Source of the DNA: Saprospiraceae bacterium
GTDB taxonomy: Bacteria > Bacteroidota > Bacteroidia > Chitinophagales > Saprospiraceae
Reading direction: 5' to 3'
DNA: 64,000 nt
Assembly: GCA_020628475.1 (NCBI GenBank)
Contig: JAHDFB010000006.1
Span: 21,753 to 85,752, forward strand
Under the pieces are notes generated by a model, which worked only from the letters and a program-made list of their open reading frames with translations, did not search any database and had not been told where the DNA came from. Both the position numbers and the translations under genes were made by a program. Numbering within the stretch: the first letter of the stretch is position 1; every line of letters starts with the position of its first letter. Positions 43,646 through 53,284 of the stretch are shown one piece after another.

Positions 43646-44254
43646 TCAGGATTGAATCAGATGTTTTTGATCTTCCCAGTCTTCGTAATAATCGATATCT
43701 GACTTTGTGCTAAGTAAAGCGTATCGCAATCCTCTATCTTGAATTTTAAAGATGGTTTCTTCTATCAGATTTTCTTGGCTCCAAGGCATATCTTGGAACA
43801 GAAACAATTGAAGATCATTCATGCCGAGCAAATAATATCCACCATCATTAGCTGGACCGATAACCACGTCATTATCCTCCAATTCATGAAAGGCTCTTCG
43901 GATATCTTCTTCTGTGAGCGAGGCACAGTCACTACCTATAATAATGACAGGTGAGGTCTTTCTTAAAACGGTTTCGAATGCATCCTGCATTTTTGCTCCG
44001 AGGTCATTGCCCTGTTGTAAGAACTTGGAGAATGCGTCTGGACTCCAGGAATCATTGTGATCGATGTCTTCAGAATAAAAAAGATACCGTTCGCAAGGTA
44101 CTTGTTCAGCAACGATGCGTGTATGATCTAAGAGTTGTGTATATATGCTGAGAGCCGTCTCGTCACCATGGGTTTTGGCAATTCGGGTCTTGACCTTACC
44201 TAATGTAGCTTTTCGCACAAAAATAATCAGTGCACCTTCCACTTCCTGATTCAT
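43646..44254 (-). CDS. TIGR04282-type glycosyltransferase (DUF2064)
   Basis: 202 residues from the ATG at 44254; an ATG 75 bp upstream gives a weak, non-conserved N-terminus. Family words: ALIIFVRKATLGKVKTRIAK at the start, VIIIGSDCASLTEEDI, and VIGPANDGGYYLLGM. Such proteins are nucleotide-diphospho-sugar-like transferases linked to arsenosugar or glycolipid pathways, but the acceptor is unknown. It stands alone on the minus strand. Confidence 0.85.
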   Translation of the reverse strand: MNQEVEGALIIFVRKATLGKVKTRIAKTHGDETALSIYTQLLDHTRIVAEQVPCERYLFYSEDIDHNDSWSPDAFSKFLQQGNDLGAKMQDAFETVLRKTSPVIIIGSDCASLTEEDIRRAFHELEDNDVVIGPANDGGYYLLGMNDLQLFLFQDMPWSQENLIEETIFKIQDRGLRYALLSTKSDIDYYEDWEDQKHLIQS

Positions 44255-44460
44255 TAATTTTTTACGCGAATTTACAATTTTTGAAAGGTCTACAATCGAT
44301 TTTGTACGATTTGTCACGTATAAATTCATAATTGCTTTAGAAGCAATCGTAAGGTATTCAATCCAGAAAACCTTCTATTAGCCATATCTATCGAACTCTG
44401 AAAGCTAGGACTAAGCATAAATAGGATGTAATAGAAGCATCTATTACTGAATAAATGTGT

Positions 44461-45810
44461 TTACTCCTCTTTACTTTCTTCTTTATCGATAATATCGATT
44501 TTAGCCCCATTTTCAAGTTCTTTAGCTAAAATACTGTAAGGCCCAGTAACAATTTTTTGTCCTTCTTCCAAGCCACTTTTGATATGAATATTAGTGTCAT
44601 CCTGAATGCCCGTTTTTACTGTAACTTGTCGCACTGTATCCGCTTCAACCACAAATACGATTTCATTCAATTGTTCTTTTCCATCCACTTCTTCTTCACG
44701 ACCGGTTACTGCTTGAATGGGAACGGTAAGAATGTCTTCTTTTCTGTTAGTGAAAATATCAACAGAAGCAGACATACCTGGTCGAAATGCATAATTATTA
44801 TTTTGAAGGATGTCTTGATACGAAGCTGGATCAATTCTGATTTTTACGATAAAATTGGTTACTTGAGTAGAACTTAGTAGGGCAGCTTGTGAAGCACTTG
44901 AAGTTGCGTTGGAAGCTGTGTTGGCAATTTCCGTTACATGTCCTTTGAATATTTTGTCCAAGTAGGCATCTACTTCAATATTGACGCTATCGCCTTCATT
45001 GACCTTTAAGATATTATTCTCACTAATTTCAACTTGAACCTCCATGGCATTTAGGTTTGCAATTCGCATCATTTCGGTTCCTGCCATTTGAATAGTTCCA
45101 ACGACACGCTCTCCTTGCTCCACATTAAGAAGTGAAATAACACCGCTTACAGGCGCTTTTATAGTTGTACGACTCAGACTCGTTTGTAATTCACGCAAAG
45201 AAGCTTCTGCTGATTTAATGGTAAAGTCCGCTGCTTTTGCTTGTTCTTCAGAAGATTCGATGTTGGAGTCAGCAGATCGCATATTGGCATATAAGGCATC
45301 CAGATTTGATTTTGAATTATCAAATTCAGCCTGTGATATAACACCTTCAGCCAATAGCTTTACATTTCGTTCATGTATGAGTTCGGCGTTACTTAGTTGA
45401 GCTAAAATTTGCTCTTTTTGTGCCTTACTTCCCGCTACTTGAGACTTTGATATCGAGCGTTGCGCTTTGGCATTATTTAAGGAAGCCTTGCCTCTTTCGA
45501 CAGCTGAAATATAGGATTCAGGATCAATTTTGGCTAAGATCTGTCCTGCTTGCACACTATCGCCCTCTACAACATAGAGTTCGACGATTTCACCAGACAC
45601 ATCTGAGGAAATTTTGATCTCTTTTTCTGGAAAAATTTTACCACTTCCAGTGACCAACTCATTGATGGATTGAATCGAAGAAGTATCGACCGTAACTTTG
45701 GGATTTTCTTTGATATTGGATTTTACTACACCTCCGATGATGAAGAATACGATAAGGGCTAAAAGTCCTAGCCATATCCATTTTCTTGATTTATTTTTTC
45801 TGCGTTTCAT
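44461..45810 (-). CDS. HlyD/MacA-type periplasmic adaptor
   Basis: 449 residues. One N-terminal membrane helix (about 11-30), a barrel-sandwich (lipoyl-like) half-motif VSGEIVELYVVEGDSVQAGQ, a long coiled-coil hairpin (about 105-235), and the second half APVSGVISLLNVEQGERVV, then beta-barrel and membrane-proximal domains. It bridges an inner-membrane exporter to TolC. It follows the TolC gene in the same operon after 17 bp. No ATPase or RND gene is next in the window. Confidence 0.9.
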   Translation of the reverse strand: MKRRKNKSRKWIWLGLLALIVFFIIGGVVKSNIKENPKVTVDTSSIQSINELVTGSGKIFPEKEIKISSDVSGEIVELYVVEGDSVQAGQILAKIDPESYISAVERGKASLNNAKAQRSISKSQVAGSKAQKEQILAQLSNAELIHERNVKLLAEGVISQAEFDNSKSNLDALYANMRSADSNIESSEEQAKAADFTIKSAEASLRELQTSLSRTTIKAPVSGVISLLNVEQGERVVGTIQMAGTEMMRIANLNAMEVQVEISENNILKVNEGDSVNIEVDAYLDKIFKGHVTEIANTASNATSSASQAALLSSTQVTNFIVKIRIDPASYQDILQNNNYAFRPGMSASVDIFTNRKEDILTVPIQAVTGREEEVDGKEQLNEIVFVVEADTVRQVTVKTGIQDDTNIHIKSGLEEGQKIVTGPYSILAKELENGAKIDIIDKEESKEE

Positions 45811-45827
45811 ACTCGTTTAATAATCGT

Positions 45828-47243
45828 TTAAAATTCCAATCCTTTACCTCGGTAAAAATCGATCACCTTCATTTTAAATATGTAATCATATTTAGAAATC
45901 AGGCTTTGTGTTTTAGCATTGTCATATTGATTCGACGCAATCGTCAACTGGAAATTATCGGTTGTTCCTTGATTAAAACCATTTTGCGCATTTTCCAAAG
46001 CCTTCTCGAAAGCCGTCACACTTTTTTCAGCCGCTTCATATTGCTTTTTTGCATTTCGAGCGTCAATGATGGCTTGTTCCAATTGCTGTTTGAATTGATC
46101 GCGATTTTGCTGATCCGTTAAAATGGCATTTTCCTTCCCAATATCGGCTAATAGCTCATTGGATTTGTTTCGGTAATTCGTAAAGATGGGAACCGATAAA
46201 CTCAGTCCATAGCCGTAAGTAATATTTTCCCCTAACTGTTGACCAAAAGGGATATTTTCAAAATTAGGTTGGAAACTTGGAAGTCCAACTTCGGTTTGCA
46301 TGCCTCCGATTTCTATTGTGGTAGGAACAAAAACCGTTTCTCCACCATTGACAGTTCTTGCGGTGGAAGCATAGTTGGTTCCGACACTACCACCGATTCC
46401 AAGTGTTGGGAGGTAGGCCGCTTTTGCTATACGTTGGTCCAATTCAGCAATGCGAACATTGAGTGCACTATTCTTTAAAGAAGGTTGTTTAGGAGCGGCT
46501 TGATTAAATATATCCTCTGAATTCATGGAGAATGGATCGTCTAAATTGGAAACCAATATTTTAGGAATGATTAGGTCAAATCGCTCTTCTACCGGAATAC
46601 GCATGATTTGATTGAGGCTTAATCGAGCAATATCAAGCGATCCTTCTGCACTGATCACGGCTTGTTCGTTGTTCGCTAAAGTAGCTTCTAGATCGTATCG
46701 TGCATTTTTTGGCCTCAAGCCTGCCGCGATTAATTTGTTCAGTTGAACCAATTGCTGCTGAGTAATGCCTTTTCTATTCTGTGCAATGCTTAAATTTTCT
46801 TCCGCAAAAAGTACATTGAGGTATGCATTGGCAACTTGCAATGCAATGGTTTGTTTAATATCATCCGTTTGAAGAAGGGCAGATTCCTTCGATAATTTAG
46901 CCCGCTCTATATTTTTTCGAATGATACCACCATTATATAATAAAACATTACTGCTCAGATTATAATTGTTGGTATAAAAAGAATTAGCAACAAAGGTATT
47001 GCTGGTAGGGTCTACGGATCTTCCAGAAAGATTTAAACTACTTCCTGCATTTAGACTTGGAATTCTGCTGGCTCTGGATTGTTTTAAATTTACATCACCT
47101 CTGGCAATACCCAGAGTAGCTTGTTTCACTTGAATGTTGTTTTCCCATGCGATGCGTACGCATTGTTGAAGAGTTTTTGCATTTTGGGCTTGACCCTCAT
47201 AAGAAAATATACAAAAAATGGATAGTAATAATAATGTTCTCAT
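45828..47243 (-). CDS. TolC-family outer membrane efflux protein
   Basis: 471 residues with a signal peptide (1-19). Two long coiled-coil segments with the TolC duplication are visible, and KQATLGIARGDVNLKQSRAS and ALENAQNGFNQGTTDNFQL fit the family. It forms the outer-membrane channel of a tripartite pump, with the adaptor gene 17 bp downstream. Confidence 0.9.
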   Translation of the reverse strand: MRTLLLLSIFCIFSYEGQAQNAKTLQQCVRIAWENNIQVKQATLGIARGDVNLKQSRASRIPSLNAGSSLNLSGRSVDPTSNTFVANSFYTNNYNLSSNVLLYNGGIIRKNIERAKLSKESALLQTDDIKQTIALQVANAYLNVLFAEENLSIAQNRKGITQQQLVQLNKLIAAGLRPKNARYDLEATLANNEQAVISAEGSLDIARLSLNQIMRIPVEERFDLIIPKILVSNLDDPFSMNSEDIFNQAAPKQPSLKNSALNVRIAELDQRIAKAAYLPTLGIGGSVGTNYASTARTVNGGETVFVPTTIEIGGMQTEVGLPSFQPNFENIPFGQQLGENITYGYGLSLSVPIFTNYRNKSNELLADIGKENAILTDQQNRDQFKQQLEQAIIDARNAKKQYEAAEKSVTAFEKALENAQNGFNQGTTDNFQLTIASNQYDNAKTQSLISKYDYIFKMKVIDFYRGKGLEF

Positions 47244-47337
47244 CTTGTACTATTTTACAGTGGTACTAAGATGCTAATAAGCTAAAAATTATCCAAGTAT
47301 ATTCTATCAAGTATTACGGAATGTAGATAAGATGGTA

Positions 47338-48609
47338 TTATCTACTATTCATATGGTAAAAAGTATAGCCTACCAATTGATCATACTTTAGGGCAATCGG
47401 TTTGTAATAAGCGAAAATATGATACTCATTTTCTGTTTCGTAACTATTTCCTTCCAAAGCATAGATATCCAATGGTTCTCCTTCGCGTTTTAGAGCGTAC
47501 AAATAATTATAGAATCCTTGTTTCATAGGAACTTCCAAGCTATATGCACCTTGTTGGTCCAAATATTCCATGCGGAAGTCTTCATGAATTTTAAAATCAT
47601 TGAATGCACCGACTACATATACTTCACCATTTTCGGGGAAAGGCGATTTCAAAGTGAATATAATATGTGGATACTCTGAGGTGATATCTTTTTCTCCCGT
47701 ATCTCGGTCTGCATTTCTTAAGACGAAAGCTCCATTACTCTCCTTTCTAAAAATGTATGGTTTGATATCTCTTTTTTTGTCCAATTCTAGGAGCAAGAAC
47801 ATATGTTCGTTGGATACATCGATCGCTTGTACATTTTCTCCTGCTAAAAGTACATTTCTGGAATCAAAAAATCGGAATTCTTTGATGCCTGGAAAACTGA
47901 TTTGATCTCGAATATCAAAAACCGCTTTGCCACGATCGACTCTTAATGGACTGATGAATGGCGAATTATTTTCATTGAATCTATTTTGAAAGCTAGTAAC
48001 AAAAATCTCATTCATTGGATTGAGTGGATCCAATATCTCTAGATCTGCTTGAACTTGAAAGGCCTGATGCGTGTCGTAGGTTCCCGTTCCTTGAGGAATT
48101 TCTTGTTTGGCCATCAATGGAACTTGATCATCCACTACATAAAATCGGCGTGTTACGACAATAGTACCTTCCTCATCATAAATAATCAAGATGTAATTAC
48201 CGCTCCAAATGAACTGAATATCCTGATTGGGAAAACTAAAACTAAAGTGCGTATAGTTGAGCTGCGTATTGACGGAAGATTGAAATTGTTCAATCTGGAG
48301 TTCTTCAGGACCTTCCAGGTATTCAGATACCTCTGCATTATCTGTGAAATTCCAATTTCTATCACAATGTTTGATCGTATAGTAATAGTCGATGTAATCA
48401 CCGTAACTATCGTCAAATTCACAAACTAAGCGTTCACCGCGTAAATTCATGATGGGCAGGCCAAGTTCATTATTTGTATTTCTGAATTCTACGGTTCGGA
48501 TGTAATTGACTCGTATAGAATCTACCAATTCGAGATCATTCAAATCCGGTTGTGCTCCCAAAGTCGAACAAACATGAAGTATTAAAAGAAGTAAAAAACA
48601 ACAGCGCAT
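47338..48609 (-). CDS. Type IX secretion system plug protein (DUF5103)
   Basis: 423 residues with a signal peptide (1-19). Typical DUF5103 words: LVCEFDDSYGDYIDYYYTIKH near residue 65, HFSFSFPNQDIQFIWSGNY, EIPQGTGTYDTHQAFQV and the end PIALKYDQLVGYTFY. The family closes the periplasmic side of the type IX secretion channel. It lies beside the T9SS-secreted subtilase gene. Confidence 0.9.
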   Translation of the reverse strand: MRCCFLLLLILHVCSTLGAQPDLNDLELVDSIRVNYIRTVEFRNTNNELGLPIMNLRGERLVCEFDDSYGDYIDYYYTIKHCDRNWNFTDNAEVSEYLEGPEELQIEQFQSSVNTQLNYTHFSFSFPNQDIQFIWSGNYILIIYDEEGTIVVTRRFYVVDDQVPLMAKQEIPQGTGTYDTHQAFQVQADLEILDPLNPMNEIFVTSFQNRFNENNSPFISPLRVDRGKAVFDIRDQISFPGIKEFRFFDSRNVLLAGENVQAIDVSNEHMFLLLELDKKRDIKPYIFRKESNGAFVLRNADRDTGEKDITSEYPHIIFTLKSPFPENGEVYVVGAFNDFKIHEDFRMEYLDQQGAYSLEVPMKQGFYNYLYALKREGEPLDIYALEGNSYETENEYHIFAYYKPIALKYDQLVGYTFYHMNSR

Positions 48610-48769
48610 ATATGTGTATAATCTGAAAGTTGAACGAATTGGTTCGTAAAACTATACGAAACCTCGGAATTTTAACTTGAATTTTAAGGTATAACTTTCA
48701 GATCGACCCGAATGGTATGTTGTGATGCCATTTCACTGGAAATTTATTCACCCAATGAAACAAGAAATG

Positions 48770-48808
48770 TTCATACATCGTCCTTGATTAGCAAAGACGA
48801 TGTATGAA
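48770..48808 (-). terminator. Hairpin terminator after the subtilase gene
   Basis: Perfect 13-bp stem (TTCATACATCGTC at 48770-48782 with 48796-48808), plus a short inner TTG/CAA pair, 18 bp past the stop at 48826 in the minus direction, followed by a T-rich stretch. Confidence 0.65.
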
Positions 48809-48825
48809 TATTCTTTCAGAATATT

Positions 48826-51774
48826 TTATTCTGCTTTGATTACTTTTTTAGATAAGTTGACATGTTCATTTCTGATTTGAACAATGTACAATCCTGAAAC
48901 AAGATCTTCTAATTGGACTTGAACAGCATTTTCTCCTGCACTAAAATCAACATTGTTCATCGTATAAACAGCTTCACCGATATTATTATAAACGATGATG
49001 TCACATTGCTTTAATCCCTGAATACTATTGATTTTTAATTGGATATTTTCGTTGAATGGATTTGGTTGAACCGTTAGCTGTTGATTTTCATTTTCTCCTT
49101 CAACATTTAGGTCACAAGCAGTTTTGAAGGTAATGATGTCACTGTATTCACTTTGTTCATCCGTACAATTTGTTCTTGCTTGGATTTCATACTCGGTACA
49201 TTTTTCTAAATCACTGATTAAAATGTTCAAATTAATGCTGGTTTCTTCGGTCCATTCAGTATCTCCCAATTTTCTGTATCGATATCCTTGTGAATCTGCA
49301 TTCGCATCTCCTACTATGGTAATATTAGCCGAATTTAAATCGGTCGTATCCACTTGAATGCTTTGAACGGTTGGACAGCCAAAGCTGATACAATAATCTT
49401 CCACTTCTCCAAAATCATTGAAATTCTCTTCTGGACATACGGGAGGCTCATTTTCAAATCGCATAGCGACACGCATTCTTGTATTTCCTATATCTACATT
49501 ATTTGGAAGGGTGATTTCTCCCGTAATAGTACTGTTGAATGAACCGTCAGAATCGAAAGCAATTTCGTCATCAGCAAATACACCGTCTTCGTTATAATCA
49601 ATCCATACGATGAAGTATTCATCATATTCTTGACCGCTATATCCCGGCGTTAAACTGATATCATACGTTCCACCTTTTATAAAGGCTGGTCCCGACAAAT
49701 CAAGATAATAACCATATCCACCATCTGAATTAGATTCATTTTCGAAATTACCTAATTGCATTAAGGCAATCCATTCTTCATCGGAATCAAATCCTTGTAC
49801 ATCACAATACGGGAGTTGCGTACAAGCATCGGCACAACCCTTAGTGAAGAACAAAACACTTGGTGTATAATCTGGTGATGCAAGATTACAAACGGATTGG
49901 ACCTGGAACTCGTATTCACTGCAGTTTTCCAAATCATCCATCATAAAGAAGGTGTTTTCCGTATTTAATTCTATCCAGTCTGTTGAACTTGTTTGTTTGT
50001 ATCGGACATTATACGAAATAGCATATTCGGCAAGATCCCAAGAAATCGTTGCTTGATCTGCCGTTACATTAGACGTTTCCAGATTTTCTGGATTTTCACA
50101 ACAACCTGCAGTTAAGAAAGTCTGAATCAATCCATAATCCGTAGTATCTAAGTTACAATACGCTTTAAGTTGATATTCATATTCTGTACAAGCTTCTAGA
50201 CCATCTAAAACATATGGGGAAGAGGCATTTTCAACAAAATTCCAATCGGTAGAACCAGTCATTCTCCAACGTAAATCAGTTGTATTTATACTATCATTCA
50301 ATGACCAATTTAAACTAGCAGATGATTCTGAAAGATCTTGAACAGCACCAGCTAATGGTGGCGGGCAGTCACCGCAGTTATTTGTGATTAATTGTTCAAG
50401 GGCTTTGTGTACATTCAATCTTCCGCCAGTAACAGTGATTCCTTCTAGACTTTCGTTCGGATCAACGCCATTGAATAAGGCTGTTCGCATTATTTTTGCA
50501 GCTTCCTCTGGATCGGATAAAGCCAGATCAGCAATATTCGTACAAGGAGCAGAATACATCAAAGCAATGGTTCCTGTTACATGAGGAGTCGCTCCTGAAG
50601 TTCCACCGAATCCGCCATAATTTCCTCCGAAGGCTGCCGTCCATGTTTCAGCACCGAAAGCACCTAAATCAATCGTTTCAAGACCATATCCAGCACCCGT
50701 AACTTTGACATCATTGCGGTTCATATTGGTTACACTGATCATATAGTCAGAGGCACAAGCCGTTGGTAAATCACCTATTTCATCGACGTTTTGGTTTCCA
50801 TTGATCGTAGCTCCACAGTTCAAGATACCATGTTGTCCCAATGTATCGTAAAAAGCACACCAAAGTGGCGCATCACTTGGTTGTCCAAAATCAATTCCCC
50901 AAGAAGCATTAGTCGATACGACAAAAGCACCTTCTGCACCATTGGTCTCATTGTATTTTTTTCTAAAAGACAGTGGATAAGAATACGCCTCTATTACCTC
51001 ACTTTCTACACCAGTTCCTCCTTGTACAATCATGACTTTTACATCCCAATTCACACCGGCTACACCGATGCCATTATTCCCTTTTGCGCCGACAATTCCG
51101 GCAACAGGAGTTCCGTGTCCACCGCCGTCATACACGGCATCGCTATCAGACCCTGTGTCCCAACCGCGGTAATCATCTACAAAACCATTGTTATCATCAT
51201 CGATATTATTTCCCGGAATTTCTGCATGATTGATGAATAGATTTGGGATCATATCTGGATGAGTTCCATCTACTCCATCATCAATAACACAAGCTACAAT
51301 GGTATCACCATTGGCGGTAACACCACCGGTAGTAAAATCCCAAGCTAGATCCATATCGATATCGGCACCAACCGTTCCTCCATCTTGACCGTCGTTGATA
51401 TATTGCCATTGCTGACCAAATTGAGGGTCATCTGGAATGGTCGATCTTAGGGAAACGAAATGGTTATATTGAGCCATGTAAACCGCCTTGTCTCTTAAGA
51501 GTGATAATAACAATCTTTCTTCATTAATTTTCGTAAAGTCAAATCCAATCACATATAAATCAAGGATCGGGCTAATTCTTTTTTTCAGTCCAATTTTATA
51601 AGGACTCGTTGCACTGAATTCTTTTGACCAATCATTCGCATCTACTCGCTCATCAAGATGAATTAAAATTTCTCCTTGTACATGATCCAAAGATTGTGCG
51701 AAAGAAGTTGAAATCGTTGAAAAAGAGATGAGTATTGCGACGATTAGAAATCTGGGTAATAACATGAATTGCAT
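48826..51774 (-). CDS. Subtilisin-like protease with FnIII, GEVED and T9SS sorting domains
   Basis: 982 residues, exported. Signal peptide (1-27); short prodomain; S8 catalytic domain with Asp in VACVIDDGVDGTHPDM (about 165), His in GGGHGTPVAGIVG (about 220) and Ser in GFGGTSGATPHVTGT (about 391). Three fibronectin III-like modules of the LNWSL/ISWDL type, a GEVED domain (FNDFGEVEDYCISF), and a C-terminal domain that starts TVQPNPFNENI and ends LSKKVIKAE, the type A T9SS signal. It should be processed and anchored or secreted by the T9SS. Confidence 0.95.
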   Translation of the reverse strand: MQFMLLPRFLIVAILISFSTISTSFAQSLDHVQGEILIHLDERVDANDWSKEFSATSPYKIGLKKRISPILDLYVIGFDFTKINEERLLLSLLRDKAVYMAQYNHFVSLRSTIPDDPQFGQQWQYINDGQDGGTVGADIDMDLAWDFTTGGVTANGDTIVACVIDDGVDGTHPDMIPNLFINHAEIPGNNIDDDNNGFVDDYRGWDTGSDSDAVYDGGGHGTPVAGIVGAKGNNGIGVAGVNWDVKVMIVQGGTGVESEVIEAYSYPLSFRKKYNETNGAEGAFVVSTNASWGIDFGQPSDAPLWCAFYDTLGQHGILNCGATINGNQNVDEIGDLPTACASDYMISVTNMNRNDVKVTGAGYGLETIDLGAFGAETWTAAFGGNYGGFGGTSGATPHVTGTIALMYSAPCTNIADLALSDPEEAAKIMRTALFNGVDPNESLEGITVTGGRLNVHKALEQLITNNCGDCPPPLAGAVQDLSESSASLNWSLNDSINTTDLRWRMTGSTDWNFVENASSPYVLDGLEACTEYEYQLKAYCNLDTTDYGLIQTFLTAGCCENPENLETSNVTADQATISWDLAEYAISYNVRYKQTSSTDWIELNTENTFFMMDDLENCSEYEFQVQSVCNLASPDYTPSVLFFTKGCADACTQLPYCDVQGFDSDEEWIALMQLGNFENESNSDGGYGYYLDLSGPAFIKGGTYDISLTPGYSGQEYDEYFIVWIDYNEDGVFADDEIAFDSDGSFNSTITGEITLPNNVDIGNTRMRVAMRFENEPPVCPEENFNDFGEVEDYCISFGCPTVQSIQVDTTDLNSANITIVGDANADSQGYRYRKLGDTEWTEETSINLNILISDLEKCTEYEIQARTNCTDEQSEYSDIITFKTACDLNVEGENENQQLTVQPNPFNENIQLKINSIQGLKQCDIIVYNNIGEAVYTMNNVDFSAGENAVQVQLEDLVSGLYIVQIRNEHVNLSKKVIKAE

Positions 51775-52009
51775 TTTAGGAATTTAAAAACTTCTTAAAG
51801 GTATGAAATACCAGTAGTTAATTTTTGATTTTTTGACATACAGCATTAAAAATGTTGTAATGGAGACTTTGATCAAAATAGGGGAGTCGCTTTCTCATAA
51901 CTTAAAAAAGTTAGCCAGTTATGAATTCAAGGTACCACCTCTGAATTCTGAATAAGTACCTAGAGATAATTCCAGTTAATTTGACTTTCTAATTTTTAAA
52001 TAAAATATA

Positions 52010-52486
52010 ATGAAGATGAAAAAAAGAAATTATTGTATGCTGGTTCTAACTTTTTGCGCCATGTTCTTCTCGATCAATGGAAATAGCCAGCAAGTTGTAA
52101 CACAAGTGATTACGCATGAAAGTCCTAGTAATGCTTGTTCGAGTGGCACGTATAAAGTGTCATTAATTGTTTCATATATTTCCGGTAAAGGAGGTCTTGG
52201 CTACAGCGTGATATCCTCTCCTAGTACTAATTTGCCGGCAGGAAATTCGGATCAATTGGCGGTTGTTGTACCAGTGAATGCAACCATTTTAAGCAAAAGG
52301 ATTAAAATCGATTCGGACAATGGTACCATCATTTGGAACCTAGATTCGGATAGTGAACAGCACATATATCATCCTTCCGGATATAATTGGTTAAATAATT
52401 GTTCATCACCAGATACCGATTATTTGTTCGTCCAAGATTATAACGACTCTTTCAGTTTTAATTATACTTCTGTCATTGGAGGATAG
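52010..52486 (+). CDS. Hypothetical secreted protein
   Basis: 158 residues with a signal peptide (1-27; LVLTFCAMFFSINGNSQ). The mature part is Ser/Asn/Gly-rich, with a possible disulfide (two cysteines near residues 42 and 131) and no family I recognise. Followed by a hairpin terminator. Confidence 0.6.
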   Translation: MKMKKRNYCMLVLTFCAMFFSINGNSQQVVTQVITHESPSNACSSGTYKVSLIVSYISGKGGLGYSVISSPSTNLPAGNSDQLAVVVPVNATILSKRIKIDSDNGTIIWNLDSDSEQHIYHPSGYNWLNNCSSPDTDYLFVQDYNDSFSFNYTSVIGG

Positions 52487-52525
52487 ACCATTGAAATAAC
52501 TGTAAAATATCTATTACTGAAACGA

Positions 52526-52563
52526 AAAATCCCACATTAATGACAATATTAATGCGGGATTTT
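52526..52563. terminator. Bidirectional terminator between a secreted gene and tRNA-Cys
   Basis: AAAATCCCACATTAAT (52526-52541) and ATTAATGCGGGATTTT (52548-52563) form a 16-bp stem with one mismatch around 6 bases, with T runs on both sides, so it can serve both strands. Confidence 0.8.
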
Positions 52564-52589
52564 CTTTTAACTCCCATATATGGAGCTTT

Positions 52590-52663
52590 TGGAGGTCGCG
52601 AGCGGATTTGAACCGCTGTACAAGGTTTTGCAGACCTCTGCCTAACCGCTCGGCCACGCGACC
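52590..52663 (-). tRNA. tRNA-Cys(GCA)
   Basis: 74-nt cloverleaf with encoded CCA. Acceptor stem GGTCGCG/CGCGACC, D arm GGCCGAGCGGTTAGGC, anticodon loop CTGCAAA (anticodon GCA), short variable loop, T arm GCGGTTCAAATCCGC. The 283-bp gap 52487-52769 contains only this and the terminator. Confidence 0.96.
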
Positions 52664-52769
52664 ATACCTGCTTTCAATTCTATGTGAATTTTTTCAAGCG
52701 ACGGCAAAGATAGTTTTTCTTCATTGAAATGTGCAAGTAAAAACTATTATTAATAAAAATTATTTAATA

Positions 52770-53072
52770 TTAATTTCTGAGCCGTTTGATCTCTTCATCT
52801 CGAGCTTTAATGATTTCTTTTAAATCATGGTTTTCTTCTTCCAATGCATTGATTCGTTGCTCCAAAACATCAATTTTTCCGTTCATAATGGCGTCTTCAC
52901 TCACCGAACTATTTCCAGATTCTTTACCCCAAGATTCAGGAATAGCGTTTTTTATAGGTTCTATTGGGTTTTCTCCTCGAAAATAACTTACGCCAAAATA
53001 GACGAGCGGAGCGAAAATAACGAAGAAAATAAGGAATCTTGCGCATCCTGTCATTTTATATTTCTTTGCCAT
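52770..53072 (-). CDS. Hypothetical membrane-anchored coiled-coil protein
   Basis: 100 residues. Membrane helix at about 12-30 (FLIFFVIFAPLVYFGVSYF), then a linker and a heptad-type coiled coil (residues 66-100: KIDVLEQRINALEEENHDLK). Single gene. Resembles FtsB/FtsL-like layouts by shape only; family unknown. Confidence 0.6.
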   Translation of the reverse strand: MAKKYKMTGCARFLIFFVIFAPLVYFGVSYFRGENPIEPIKNAIPESWGKESGNSSVSEDAIMNGKIDVLEQRINALEEENHDLKEIIKARDEEIKRLRN

Positions 53073-53227
53073 AATCTTTTCTTTTTAAAGGTTTAATGTT
53101 GGTTTGATTTTGTACTGTATATCTAACGACTAACAATCTATTGTAGTTCCAATGTACTTCGTTTATCGACTAATCATTATATAAATCAAATTTGTATCAG
53201 AATACAAGCTACAAATAAAAATACAAT

Positions 53228-53235
53228 TACCTTTG
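53228..53235 (+). promoter_or_regulatory. Bacteroidota -7 box before serA
   Basis: TACCTTTG is an exact TAnnTTTG match, 49 bp before the serA ATG. A -33 TTTG at the usual distance is not evident. Confidence 0.35.
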
Positions 53236-53284
53236 CAGCCCAATAAATTCATTCTTTTATTTCACAAATCATAAATATCAAATC

